64,000 bases of DNA, taken from NCBI GenBank assembly GCA_003212695.1, contig QCPC01000007.1, forward strand, positions 17,215 through 81,214. Reading direction: 5' to 3'. The DNA is from Prochlorococcus sp. AG-436-C13 (GTDB taxonomy: Bacteria > Cyanobacteriota > Cyanobacteriia > PCC-6307 > Cyanobiaceae). The notes beneath the pieces are model-generated. The model saw nothing but the letters and a program-made list of their open reading frames with translations. It had not been told where the DNA came from and ran no database searches. The position numbers were made by a program, and so were the translations under genes. This document shows, in pieces, positions 51,354-60,066 of the stretch (positions within the stretch are counted from its first letter, which is position 1; every line of letters starts with the position of its first letter).

Positions 51354-52523
51354 TTGGAACGTAAAGATCATAAAAATTGCACTATAGGAGTAGTGGGAGG
51401 AGGGCAGCTTGCTCAAATGTTGGCTATAGCTGGCAAGAAGCTCGGTATAGATGTAATTGTTCAAACTGCAAAGGCAACTGATCCAGCAGTAAAAAATTCT
51501 GAGGATGTTGTTCTCTCTGACATTAAGGACATTAGTGGAACAAAGCAATTGGCTAATCTTACCAATTGTGTAACATTTGAAAATGAATGGATCGATGTAG
51601 AGGGTTTGTCATTATTAGAAGATGCAGGGGTTTCTTTTATACCTTATTTATCTTCTATGGTGCCCTTGGTTAATAAACTATCTCAGCGAAAACTTCTACA
51701 AAAATTAGATATACCTGGTCCTGAATGGTTATCATTGTCTACTTTTAGAATGAATGACTTAATTCTTCCTGTTAATTGGAGGTTTCCATTAATGGCAAAA
51801 TCATCAGTTGGAGGATATGACGGTAAAGGTACTAAAATAATCAATGATTATAAGGAATTTCATAAGCTTCTCAACTCTGTAGATCCAAAATTGTGGTTTA
51901 TAGAAAAATGGGTTAATTATAAACAAGAATTATCATTAGTAATATCAAGAGATAAATTCGGAAAAGTAAATATTTTTCCATTAGTTGAGACTTTTCAGTA
52001 TAACCAAATATGCGATTGGGTGCTTGCTCCAGCAAGAGTGAGTCATCAAGTAAAGGCAATGGCAAATAACATTGCTATGTCATTAGTTAGGGAGCTTAAT
52101 TTTGTAGGTGTTCTTGCTATAGAGTTTTTCTATGGTGATGATGGACTTCTTGTAAATGAAATAGCTCCAAGAACACATAACTCAGCTCATCTAACTATTG
52201 AGGCATGTAGGACTAATCAATTTGAGCATCAGATTGCAATAGCTTCTGGCTTATCAATTGATTCACCTGAACTTATTTGTGAAGGAGCTTTAATGGTAAA
52301 TTTATTAGGTTTTGATGGGGATGATGAAACGCTAAAGAATAGATTAAAGCTTTTAGAAAAAATACCTGATTTACATATACATTGGTATAAAAAAGATAAG
52401 AATGTTGCAGGAAGGAAGTTAGGTCATGTTACTAAGTTGTTGGACTCTGTAGATATTTCGGAGCTACGAAATAACGCTATTAGAATCCATCAGCAGATCA
52501 GAGCGATTTGGCCAATTGAATGA
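51354..52523 (+). CDS. purK: N5-carboxyaminoimidazole ribonucleotide synthase
   Basis: ATP-grasp enzyme that carboxylates AIR at N5 in purine synthesis. The N-terminal GVVGGGQLAQMLAIAGKKLG (residues about 14-33), the ATP-grasp segment MAKSSVGGYDGKGTK and the active-site EIAPRTHNSAHLTIEACRTN are all present. 389 residues, full length. TTG start at 51354. A 6S RNA-like structure lies immediately downstream, a linkage seen in other cyanobacteria. Confidence 0.93.
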   Translation: MERKDHKNCTIGVVGGGQLAQMLAIAGKKLGIDVIVQTAKATDPAVKNSEDVVLSDIKDISGTKQLANLTNCVTFENEWIDVEGLSLLEDAGVSFIPYLSSMVPLVNKLSQRKLLQKLDIPGPEWLSLSTFRMNDLILPVNWRFPLMAKSSVGGYDGKGTKIINDYKEFHKLLNSVDPKLWFIEKWVNYKQELSLVISRDKFGKVNIFPLVETFQYNQICDWVLAPARVSHQVKAMANNIAMSLVRELNFVGVLAIEFFYGDDGLLVNEIAPRTHNSAHLTIEACRTNQFEHQIAIASGLSIDSPELICEGALMVNLLGFDGDDETLKNRLKLLEKIPDLHIHWYKKDKNVAGRKLGHVTKLLDSVDISELRNNAIRIHQQIRAIWPIE

Positions 52524-52554
52524 CAATTTAAGATATATTTAATTCGAACTGCTT

Positions 52555-52725
52555 TGTTGGTGATGACCCTTTAGTGCTCTGATCTGACTTTTTTTCGACT
52601 TGAGGAGACTGTTGTGAAGGTGAAGTAAACCAGTCATGTAACTGGAAATGGATCCTCACTTTGAATCCTCTTCTGGCTTTTCCAGGTCGAATACTTAGGT
52701 CACACGGCAATGTGGTTCATAACAT
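52555..52725 (+). ncRNA. ssaA: 6S (6Sa) RNA, downstream of purK
   Basis: 6S RNA mimics an open promoter and sequesters RNA polymerase. The region folds into one long rod. Paired segments are 52563-52568 with 52714-52720 (one bulge), 52580-52585 with 52697-52702, 52594-52602 with 52683-52691 (9 bp), 52602-52607 with 52668-52673, 52618-52623 with 52656-52661, and apical CCAGT/ACTGG 52630-52645. The 52586-52593 / 52692-52696 gap is the expected open bubble. Several pairs are G-U only when read on the plus strand, which fixes the strand. Its position after purK matches known cyanobacteria. Exact ends are uncertain. Confidence 0.75.
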
Positions 52726-52786
52726 GAATATCATCTACTAATTTCACTTTATAACTGATTTTGTATTTATTGAATAGTCATTCTGA

Positions 52787-54487
52787 TTACTTATAGAACT
52801 TGTTCTTACTTAATTGGCCTATTCCTGCATTAAAACAATTAACAGGATCTAGTTCTTTGTAGAAATTAGCTAATTCTTCATCAGCTTTATAGAAATGTCC
52901 TACATTATGCTCTGCTGGATACTTTGCTCCAATTTGATCTAATTGCTTTAGTATTTTCTCCTTTAAATATTTATAGTCTGCATCTTTTTTTAAAACAAAA
53001 TCCCAATGAAATACCATGCACATAAAATGTGCCATTTGAAAGGACTGGTATGAGTTGTTAATTAATTCCTCTGGTATTAGTTCATACCAATTCTCGCAAT
53101 TCCTAGGCAGCGCTATATCTAGAGGAAGTAGTTCAGAAGATAAATTGTTATTCAATACTTGGGATCTTTTTGGGGCTAAACCAGATACATATCTATGAAG
53201 CAGAATGTCCGAACCTTCTTTTTCATTGCATTCAAAATAATCGATATGTTCCTTCATTTGAAAATTATCCTTTAAATAATTTTTTGTTTCTCCTATTACG
53301 CTATCGCTGCTTACAATTATCAAGTAATGATTAAATCTATATCTAAACTCTCTTACTCTATTAGGAAGATGATCTGGTAAAAAATTTACTATTAACTGTA
53401 ATATCTGATCAAATATATTCTCTTGTATAAAAGGAATTATAGATATAAATAAATCAATAAGTCTTTTGAATTTAAAAAATAATGGCATGAAATGTTTCCC
53501 AAGGTATTTTATTATTAAGAATATATCTTTCCCATACTTGCTTGCTCCATCAAAAGAAGAATAATGCATATATTCCATCATGTCAGGTAAATTATTGAAA
53601 TTAATTAGTATATCCTTTCTTATTTGAGTAAAAGTTGATGGTTCATTTGAACCTATATAAAAAACTTGCTTAGAATCAGTCTTAGGAAATGTGTCTAATC
53701 GAACTGCAAAAACAACAATTTTGCCAGCACACCCACTTGCTTCATAAAGTCTTCTTTTATCAGCATTATATCTTGCTGGAGTATTGGCATTAGAGTCTCT
53801 TATCCTATATTTATAGTTATTATCTGATCCTTTTTTCTTTGTTTTAGCTATGTTAAAGGAATCAAAGTTTGAGTTCTGTAGATTAGTTAGAATTTCTTCA
53901 GGCTCATTACCTAGGTTAATTCCTAAATGATTAATTAACTCCAGTTCTCCATTTATATTTAGACGTGCATATAAAGAAAGTTCTGTATAGGCAGGACCTC
54001 TATTGATTAAGTTTCCGCCTGAGTTATTGCATATGCCACCAACAATAGATGCACCTATACATGAGGAGCCTATAACAGAATGAGGTTCTCTATTTAATGG
54101 AATAAGCTCTTTTTCTAATTTGTATAGAGTAGCACCAGGAAATGCAATTATTTCATTACCTTTGTTAAGTACAATCAGTTTATCTAGTTTCATGGTATTA
54201 ATTATTACTACGTCTCTGTCGTAATCATCTCCATTCGGGGTAGAACCGCCAGTTAGGCTTGTATTTGCTGCCTGAATAATTAATATTTTATCTCTCGACA
54301 CACATAATTTCACTACCTTCCATAATTGAATTAAATCATTGGGTGTAACAACAGCAATCGCTGAACCTTCTCCTACTCTTATACCTGTTCTATAACTTTT
54401 AGTTTTTAAATCTCCAGTTATTACATTATTAGAACCTATTATTAAAACAAGTTCATTCTTTAGTTTTTGTTCTTGATGATTCTGCAT
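52787..54487 (-). CDS. dld: Quinone-dependent D-lactate dehydrogenase
   Basis: FAD enzyme that oxidises D-lactate to pyruvate and passes electrons to membrane quinones. The FAD phosphate-binding segment IIQAANTSLTGGSTPNG (about residues 72-88), SVIGSSCIGASIVGGICNNSGG, and the Dld-type membrane-binding C-terminal domain (YKYRIRDSNANTPARYNAD and onward, with AHFMCMVFHWDFVLKK and PAEHNVGHFYKADEEL) are recognisable. 566 residues, close to E. coli Dld. It follows the DUF5989-like gene by 24 bases and may be part of that operon. Unusual in this phototroph lineage; transfer is possible but not shown. Confidence 0.85.
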   Translation of the reverse strand: MQNHQEQKLKNELVLIIGSNNVITGDLKTKSYRTGIRVGEGSAIAVVTPNDLIQLWKVVKLCVSRDKILIIQAANTSLTGGSTPNGDDYDRDVVIINTMKLDKLIVLNKGNEIIAFPGATLYKLEKELIPLNREPHSVIGSSCIGASIVGGICNNSGGNLINRGPAYTELSLYARLNINGELELINHLGINLGNEPEEILTNLQNSNFDSFNIAKTKKKGSDNNYKYRIRDSNANTPARYNADKRRLYEASGCAGKIVVFAVRLDTFPKTDSKQVFYIGSNEPSTFTQIRKDILINFNNLPDMMEYMHYSSFDGASKYGKDIFLIIKYLGKHFMPLFFKFKRLIDLFISIIPFIQENIFDQILQLIVNFLPDHLPNRVREFRYRFNHYLIIVSSDSVIGETKNYLKDNFQMKEHIDYFECNEKEGSDILLHRYVSGLAPKRSQVLNNNLSSELLPLDIALPRNCENWYELIPEELINNSYQSFQMAHFMCMVFHWDFVLKKDADYKYLKEKILKQLDQIGAKYPAEHNVGHFYKADEELANFYKELDPVNCFNAGIGQLSKNKFYK

Positions 54488-54511
54488 TATAATAATGATG
54501 ATCTTATAATT

Positions 54512-54673
54512 TTATATGGCAATATAAGTAAAAGGCACAATTACCTGTACTAAACTAAATACTAAAACTATTAATATTACTATTATTATAGATGAGATTA
54601 AAGCAGCTTGAATAGGAGTAGAGTCTCTCCAAATAGAAAGGAATACTGACTTTAGGAATTTCAAAAAAATCAT
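54512..54673 (-). CDS. Small membrane protein, DUF5989-like
   Basis: A 53-residue product that falls below usual length cut-offs. It begins MIFLKFLKSVFLSIWRD, has one strong membrane helix (about residues 24-46, rich in Ile, Val and Leu) and ends VIVPFTYIAI. This layout (short basic/aromatic start, one helix, terminal S/V-x-x-PF-x-Y) matches DUF5989 proteins, which are encoded beside NodU/CmcH-type carbamoyltransferases and SGNH hydrolases in many bacteria. It starts 9 bases after the carbamoyltransferase stop and ends 24 bases before dld. ATG start. Function unknown; perhaps a membrane adaptor for the carbamoyltransferase. Confidence 0.72.
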   Translation of the reverse strand: MIFLKFLKSVFLSIWRDSTPIQAALISSIIIVILIVLVFSLVQVIVPFTYIAI

Positions 54674-54682
54674 ATTCAGTAC

Positions 54683-56413
54683 CTATCTTTTTTTAATCAT
54701 ACCAAGATCTGTAAGTAAATAATTAAGTGGCGCAATAGAACAAACCATTAGTCCATCAATAATATCAAAACAAGTAGGATCTCCACTTATATTTAGTGAA
54801 GAATTAGCCAATATTTCTATACCCATATTTTCTAATCTTTCTAGGATATTCCATAATATTGTATTATCTTGGACAATCTGTAGCCTGGCTGTACCATCAA
54901 TATGTGTTATCGGGTATGTTATAGATATTGAGTCTTTCTTAGACCTGCATGTTGCATTCATAGAATTATATGAATCCATAATAGCAGGATTAAGTTGAAA
55001 ATATTTTTCTGCTATATGTTTTCTCATTGCAGGAGCGGTTGGTCTAAATGGGCTTCTGCTCTTTATAAGAGTATTAAGAACATTAACTGAGTGCTTATTA
55101 GATCCATTACAGATAAGTGATCTATTACCCAATGCTCTGGGACCAGTTTCACCATTAGAAATAATTACTCCAATTACTTCTCCTTGGCTTATTAATTTAC
55201 ATGCTAAATCTATTGATTCATCTTCTTTATTTGTAACTACCCTAAATTTGGTATCTAATATTTTCTTAATATGGTCTCTTTGCTCAATGCAACTATACTC
55301 TGATGGGTATAATTTAGGCTTATCAATAGATTTATTTTTGAGATTTGATTTTAAATATCCGAAATATGATGCGCCTATTGCAGCTCCTGAATCACCAGGA
55401 CTTGGAGGAATTATTATACTTTTAACAAATTCTAGATTAGCGAGGTATTCTATTGATGATGAGTTTAATGCTACACCACCAGAAAAAAGGAAATGATTAG
55501 ATTTGGTGATTTGATATGCAAATTTAAATATCTCAGATAATATTTCATTTGTTATGTCTTGTGCACCTCTTGCTATATTTGCATATCTCTGAAAATATTT
55601 ATCACCAGGTTGTAATTTTGCAAAAGGATTCCTGGGTTCTCCAAGTAAGTCTTTAAGTTTATGATTATAAGAATTTGTTATGCTCTTGTGGAAACTGAAA
55701 TAGGTTAAATCCATTATTATCTCATTTTTACATTTGTCCCATCTTATTAGCCTAGTAATTAGCTTTGCTTCTTTGCTTTCTGATTTTCCGAATGCAGATA
55801 GACCCATAACCTTATATTCTCCTTCATTAATACTAAATCCTAGAAAATCAGTAATAGTAGAATAAAATAATCCAAGAGATGCTGGATAATTAGATGACCA
55901 TAATTCCTTTATATTATATTTATCTTTTACATAACTTATTGAGGAGGTACTTCTATCTCCAAACCCATCTACAACAATCGAACAGAGATTTTCTTGCTTG
56001 TTTGAATATGCAATTGAGGTTAGAGTGTGCGATAGATGATGATCTGTATAAATAAGCTTTTTTTCAAGTCCTGGACAGTATTTAGCTAAGTCTATGTAAC
56101 ATGATAATGATGACTTGTTGAAATTTCTTATCTGATGGACCATTAAATTCATACTTTCAGGTAGATATTTAGTGGCTTCCTTTAATGGGAAAAGGAATGA
56201 ACTTAAAGGTCTTTCATAGAAAATAACGCTATTAATAGAGTCATTCTCTAATTCATGTAGTTTAATAATTCTCTTTAATCCTCTTTTGGGAAATGACTTG
56301 TCTCCTTTAATTCTACTTAGACTCTCTTCTCTGTAATAGTTAATTAAAGTACCAGATTCATCTACTAAAGCAATTGCTGATTCATGATTATAAGCTGATA
56401 TGCCAATAAACAT
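54683..56413 (-). CDS. Carbamoyltransferase, NodU/CmcH family
   Basis: Transfers a carbamoyl group from carbamoyl phosphate to a hydroxyl of a sugar or small molecule through a carbamoyl-adenylate. The N-terminal Kae1-like domain (GISAYNHESAIALVDESG) carries the metal-binding DHHLSH (about 124-129) and the ATP-site VDGFGDRSTS and FSGGVALNSS. The C-terminal domain has GETGPRALGNRSLI (near 425), FRPTAPAM and NSSLNISGDPTCFDIIDGL. 576 residues, complete with both domains. Two bases separate it from the di-iron gene upstream. Acceptor unknown; glycan or lipid modification is likely from the SGNH and DUF5989 context. Confidence 0.9.
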   Translation of the reverse strand: MFIGISAYNHESAIALVDESGTLINYYREESLSRIKGDKSFPKRGLKRIIKLHELENDSINSVIFYERPLSSFLFPLKEATKYLPESMNLMVHQIRNFNKSSLSCYIDLAKYCPGLEKKLIYTDHHLSHTLTSIAYSNKQENLCSIVVDGFGDRSTSSISYVKDKYNIKELWSSNYPASLGLFYSTITDFLGFSINEGEYKVMGLSAFGKSESKEAKLITRLIRWDKCKNEIIMDLTYFSFHKSITNSYNHKLKDLLGEPRNPFAKLQPGDKYFQRYANIARGAQDITNEILSEIFKFAYQITKSNHFLFSGGVALNSSSIEYLANLEFVKSIIIPPSPGDSGAAIGASYFGYLKSNLKNKSIDKPKLYPSEYSCIEQRDHIKKILDTKFRVVTNKEDESIDLACKLISQGEVIGVIISNGETGPRALGNRSLICNGSNKHSVNVLNTLIKSRSPFRPTAPAMRKHIAEKYFQLNPAIMDSYNSMNATCRSKKDSISITYPITHIDGTARLQIVQDNTILWNILERLENMGIEILANSSLNISGDPTCFDIIDGLMVCSIAPLNYLLTDLGMIKKR

Positions 56414-56415
56414 CT

Positions 56416-57108
56416 TTATAATATAGATCTTGCGTTAATATCCATCAAATTACAATCAGTCCTTTTATATTCTGTTAGATTTAGGATTATTAGTAGGCGT
56501 GATGAAATTAATGTTAGTAGAGAATATAAAGGAAAGAAAATCTTTTCTAAGAAGATAATATTTTTATGATATAACTTTCTAGTTTTATTTTTTATAGTCT
56601 CTTTTGTCTTATAATATAAAAGTTGCCATGGTTGAAGTTCTGGGTAGTATTTTAAAAAGTATTCTTTAGCCATTCCATGATGCCTTAACTCATCATCCAT
56701 AATATTAGAGATTCTATTACTATCCTTATTATTAGGACCTAGCAGTTTTTTTATCTTAGCGAATGAAGTTTCTGCTAATAATTCATTTGTATATACATAT
56801 GCAATAAAATCTTTAAGATTCATAGTTTCAATCAAATAGCCTTTTCTCGAGACATATCCTTTAGTTATCAGACCTATTGGCGTTATTCGGAATTTTCTTA
56901 CTATATCAACATAGCAATTATAGGATTTATTCGATAATATTTCCTTAAACGTTTTTGTGTGATTATATTCGTCCTTAGCATGTTCGAAATAACCATAAGC
57001 TAATGAAGTGCTTTTAGTTTGCTTACATGCAGCTAGCATTTCTAGAGCTGAGCCGTGCTCTGCATATATTGTTTCATGTAGAATTTCTAGGATCTCTGAA
57101 GCACTCAT
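56416..57108 (-). CDS. Ferritin-like di-iron protein
   Basis: A 230-residue protein with a four-helix-bundle di-iron pattern: Glu17 or Glu23 in YAEHGSALEML, E47xxH50 in AKDEYNHTKTF, Glu109/Glu113 in YTNELLAETSF, and E140xxH143 in DDELRHHGMAKE. The E...ExxH...E...ExxH order is that of ferritin-like oxidases and hydroxylases such as MiaE and Coq7. The last 60 residues are basic then hydrophobic (FLEKIFFPLYSLLTLISSRL), possibly membrane-attached. First gene of the minus-strand operon, 2 bases before the carbamoyltransferase. An oxidase or hydroxylase acting on the same product is plausible but unproven. Confidence 0.72.
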   Translation of the reverse strand: MSASEILEILHETIYAEHGSALEMLAACKQTKSTSLAYGYFEHAKDEYNHTKTFKEILSNKSYNCYVDIVRKFRITPIGLITKGYVSRKGYLIETMNLKDFIAYVYTNELLAETSFAKIKKLLGPNNKDSNRISNIMDDELRHHGMAKEYFLKYYPELQPWQLLYYKTKETIKNKTRKLYHKNIIFLEKIFFPLYSLLTLISSRLLIILNLTEYKRTDCNLMDINARSIL

Positions 57109-57226
57109 TTTTATATCTACTTGCTCATCTCATCATAGTACATAGGTAAATACTTATTAAATTGGGCTTCTGTCAAACCATATTGTTATAATTTATTTAT
57201 ATTAGTTAATAAGAGATCAATTCTTT

Positions 57227-58546
57227 ATGAATAGGATAAATTATATAAGGAAAACAATACTCTATACGATATTAATTTCACCTGTTATTATATTAGGTCT
57301 TGAATTTTCTTCGCAGCTTTTCTATAAACTGCGGTTTGGTTATAGAAGTGATATAGCAATTTCAAAAAAAAACAAAAACGTATCTAATACAATATATGAT
57401 CCAATTACCGGTTGGAGACACAATTGTGACTATTCACTTAATAATAAACAATTACCTTCTGAAGTTGTTTGCGACAAACATGGTTTAATTAAAACTCCCC
57501 ACGCATCAAAAGGAAATAACAAAGATATTTTTGGAGTCTTACTCTTAGGAAATAGTGTAGCTATGGGAGAAGGTGTTTATAGTAAAAATAATAATAAATC
57601 TTTTGCTAGCGAGCTCGAATATAGTCTTCGTGCATATAATTCCAATATAGACTTGGTTAATGGTGCTTACTCAGGTTATAATAGTTGGCAAGAACATTTA
57701 GAAGCAGTTAGATATATCAACTCTGAACCATTGTTCGATGACTTACCAAGCATTTCTTTGATTGTTAGTTTTGGAGGTATTCAAGATTTCTGGAGTTTCT
57801 TAAGATTGCTAGTAAATAAAGAAATAAAGACAACAGATGAGTACCGATTAGCTAATGGACTTATGATTAATTCCACAACTATTGATTTTATTAATAGAGT
57901 TACGGGAAGTTACTATGGAGATATTTCCAGTGGATTTAATTCCTTTTTAACTTCAATCTTACTAAATAGTAAGTTATATTTATTGACTAATAATTTTATC
58001 AACAATAATCTATTTATTGGTAATAATATCGATTATAATCAAATGATTATTGAGGTACTACCAGATGATTCCTATGAAGAACTAACAGATATTATAATAA
58101 AAAGGCTTTCAATCACACCAAAAGAATATTACTATATAAGAGATTATTTTGTTTCATATGTTGTAAGAAATATAAGATCTAACAGTATTCTTTTAGAGAA
58201 TGGTAAATACGTATATGTTTATGCACCCACATATTTTAGTACATTATCTAGAAATCCGAATGTATTAAATGCCTCAACCTTAGTTAAAGGAATAGGTGAA
58301 TTAATAGATTATAACGAATATCAATTTGAGATATATGAGAGAGAGCTACATATTCTCGAAAAGGATTATAGGAATTCTCTATTAACTAAGCTATCTAGTT
58401 TAGACAGCTTAGTTGTATTAAATTATGCAGAATTCGCAAAAGATGTAGATTGGTTTATAGACTATAGTCATTTTAATGAATTCGCTTCTTCTTCTTTGGC
58501 AAAAAGTTTGGCTGTTCAATTAATGACTTTGGTCAATTCTAATTAG
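57227..58546 (+). CDS. Membrane-anchored SGNH-hydrolase-like protein
   Basis: A 439-residue protein with an N-terminal membrane anchor (about residues 9-26, KTILYTILISPVIILGLE) and an extracytoplasmic SGNH-like domain. Block I is VLLLGNSVAMGEGV (Gly-Asn-Ser in place of GDS), followed by VNGAYSGYNSWQEHLEA and LIVSFGGIQDFW, and the C-terminal Asp-His block is FIDYSHFNEFASSSLAK. Such proteins accompany carbamoyltransferase/DUF5989 pairs and are related in layout to acyl- or acetyl-esterases of surface polymers. Divergent from the di-iron gene with 118 bases between, suggesting a shared control region. Substrate unknown. Confidence 0.72.
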   Translation: MNRINYIRKTILYTILISPVIILGLEFSSQLFYKLRFGYRSDIAISKKNKNVSNTIYDPITGWRHNCDYSLNNKQLPSEVVCDKHGLIKTPHASKGNNKDIFGVLLLGNSVAMGEGVYSKNNNKSFASELEYSLRAYNSNIDLVNGAYSGYNSWQEHLEAVRYINSEPLFDDLPSISLIVSFGGIQDFWSFLRLLVNKEIKTTDEYRLANGLMINSTTIDFINRVTGSYYGDISSGFNSFLTSILLNSKLYLLTNNFINNNLFIGNNIDYNQMIIEVLPDDSYEELTDIIIKRLSITPKEYYYIRDYFVSYVVRNIRSNSILLENGKYVYVYAPTYFSTLSRNPNVLNASTLVKGIGELIDYNEYQFEIYERELHILEKDYRNSLLTKLSSLDSLVVLNYAEFAKDVDWFIDYSHFNEFASSSLAKSLAVQLMTLVNSN

Positions 58547-58579
58547 TTATAGATTCTTATTATAACTTTGTTTAATATT

Positions 58580-59437
58580 TTAGTTCTGCTGTGTTATACA
58601 AATACTTTCAGATACTCTTCTAAGAAATTTAAATCCCATTAATCTGGACTTTTTCAGGTCTTCACAAGCTTCGATTGATCTACCTATTGAGTGTAATATA
58701 CCAGATCTATTATAATAAGTTATTGGGTTACTTCGGTCTATCTTTAGAGATGTATTTATATCTAATAAAGCTGCTTTAAAATTTCCTCTTTTGTATTCAA
58801 CTCCTGATCTATAATTGTAATACATAGCATTGTTACTGACTAATTTGATTGCTTTATTTAGATCATCTATTGACCCTTCATAATCTGTTAGGATATATTT
58901 AAGTTTTCCTCTTTTATAATACAATTCTGGTTCTTCGTTATTTATTAATATCGCTTTATTATAATATTTCATTGCATTATAGAAGTCTGAGATATATACA
59001 TAAGACTCAGCTATGAAATAATATAAAAATGTATTATTAATTTCATTTCCTTTTGTAAACCTAATCAAGTCTTTTAATGCTCCTCTATAATCCCCCATTT
59101 GATCTTTTAACAGACCTCTTCTGTAGTAATAAATATCGTTTCTGGAATTCAAATTAATAGCATGATTATAATCTACTAAAGCTTGTTTATTATTCCCAGA
59201 ATATGAATTAATTATTCCTCTTTCATAATAAAGGTTTTCATTAAGGGTGTCTATTTGTATCTTTTTATTTAAATCATTGATTAAAGAATTTGTAGTTTTG
59301 AGTGTTTCTTTATTATAATTATCAATTACTGTTGATTTGCAACTATATATTAATGGTATGGATAAAATGATAAATATATTTCTAATTACTTTTATATTTA
59401 AATAGTAGGAAAGTATCTTTCTATATCTATATGACAT
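58580..59437 (-). CDS. TPR-repeat lipoprotein
   Basis: A 285-residue protein with a lipoprotein-type signal (IRNIFIILSIPLIYSCKS, Cys near residue 33) followed by about six 34-residue tetratricopeptide repeats (for example YYERGIINSYSGNNKQALVD, then YNRSGILHSIGRSIEACEDL at the end). TPR lipoproteins act as scaffolds at the membrane. The partner is unknown. It converges with the SGNH gene (33 bases apart) and starts 2 bases after the DoxX gene on the same strand, so they are probably co-transcribed. Confidence 0.78.
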   Translation of the reverse strand: MSYRYRKILSYYLNIKVIRNIFIILSIPLIYSCKSTVIDNYNKETLKTTNSLINDLNKKIQIDTLNENLYYERGIINSYSGNNKQALVDYNHAINLNSRNDIYYYRRGLLKDQMGDYRGALKDLIRFTKGNEINNTFLYYFIAESYVYISDFYNAMKYYNKAILINNEEPELYYKRGKLKYILTDYEGSIDDLNKAIKLVSNNAMYYNYRSGVEYKRGNFKAALLDINTSLKIDRSNPITYYNRSGILHSIGRSIEACEDLKKSRLMGFKFLRRVSESICITQQN

Positions 59438-59439
59438 TA

Positions 59440-59802
59440 TTAGCGCTTGTATATAAGAAGCAGACCTCCTATTAATCCTAGATTCATTAGAACAGCTCTG
59501 GTTTCAAAAGGATCCATATGAAAAATTATTGTTGTTGGAATTATAAATGCAAGTAATATTATTGAACCTATCTTTTGGTATTTACCAGAAATAACCAGGA
59601 TTGATCCAGATACGAGAAAGATAATAGAAACTACTAGTAAAAACGCAGATAAAGGTTCTGCAATACCTCTACTACTTATAAACTCTACGACATTTGAGAA
59701 CCTTGTTATTTTAATTGGAATTGCATTTATAAAAATAGCTGATATACATATTCGCGCTATAAAATCTAATATATCCTGTCGTCTTAGGTTTAAGATACCC
59801 AT
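59440..59802 (-). CDS. DoxX family membrane protein
   Basis: A 120-residue protein with four membrane helices of the DoxX family. FIARICISAIFINAIPIKI (residues about 14-32) is followed by a central SAFLLVVSIIFLVSGSILVI and the conserved PTTIIFHMDPFETRA. DoxX proteins are variously linked to thiol/redox complexes or to unknown functions. A paralogue with the same PTTxIFHxxPF motif is encoded at 60860 on the other strand. It precedes the TPR lipoprotein gene by 2 bases. Confidence 0.75.
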   Translation of the reverse strand: MGILNLRRQDILDFIARICISAIFINAIPIKITRFSNVVEFISSRGIAEPLSAFLLVVSIIFLVSGSILVISGKYQKIGSIILLAFIIPTTIIFHMDPFETRAVLMNLGLIGGLLLIYKR

Positions 59803-60066
59803 GATTGAATAAAATCTTAAGTGATTATACTATTTGTTCCCCTTAAATTTATGTTCTTGTTATGTTATCTACCTATGTACAATAGAACTTCTAGACTTCA
59901 TTAACTAGTAAAACTAGGTTTTTCAAGTTGCTTGTTGAATGTTTTTATTAACGCTTTATTCATATTCTTTCCTACTAAAGCTTGCTTTTTGATCTATGCG
60001 TGAAATTAGACAGTGTCTTTACTTTTTTATCCCCTTAATTAGGGAATATACCTACAATAGTAGTAT

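Noticed and set aside
52528..52710. 60-codon minus-strand frame downstream of purK
   Set aside because: It lies antisense to the 6S RNA-like rod, and its codons are explained by the RNA pairing; no protein family is recognised.
57109..57226. NtcA-like GTACATAGGTAAATAC in the carbamoyltransferase/SGNH divergent region
   Set aside because: The spacer is N10, not N8, so it does not fit the NtcA consensus.
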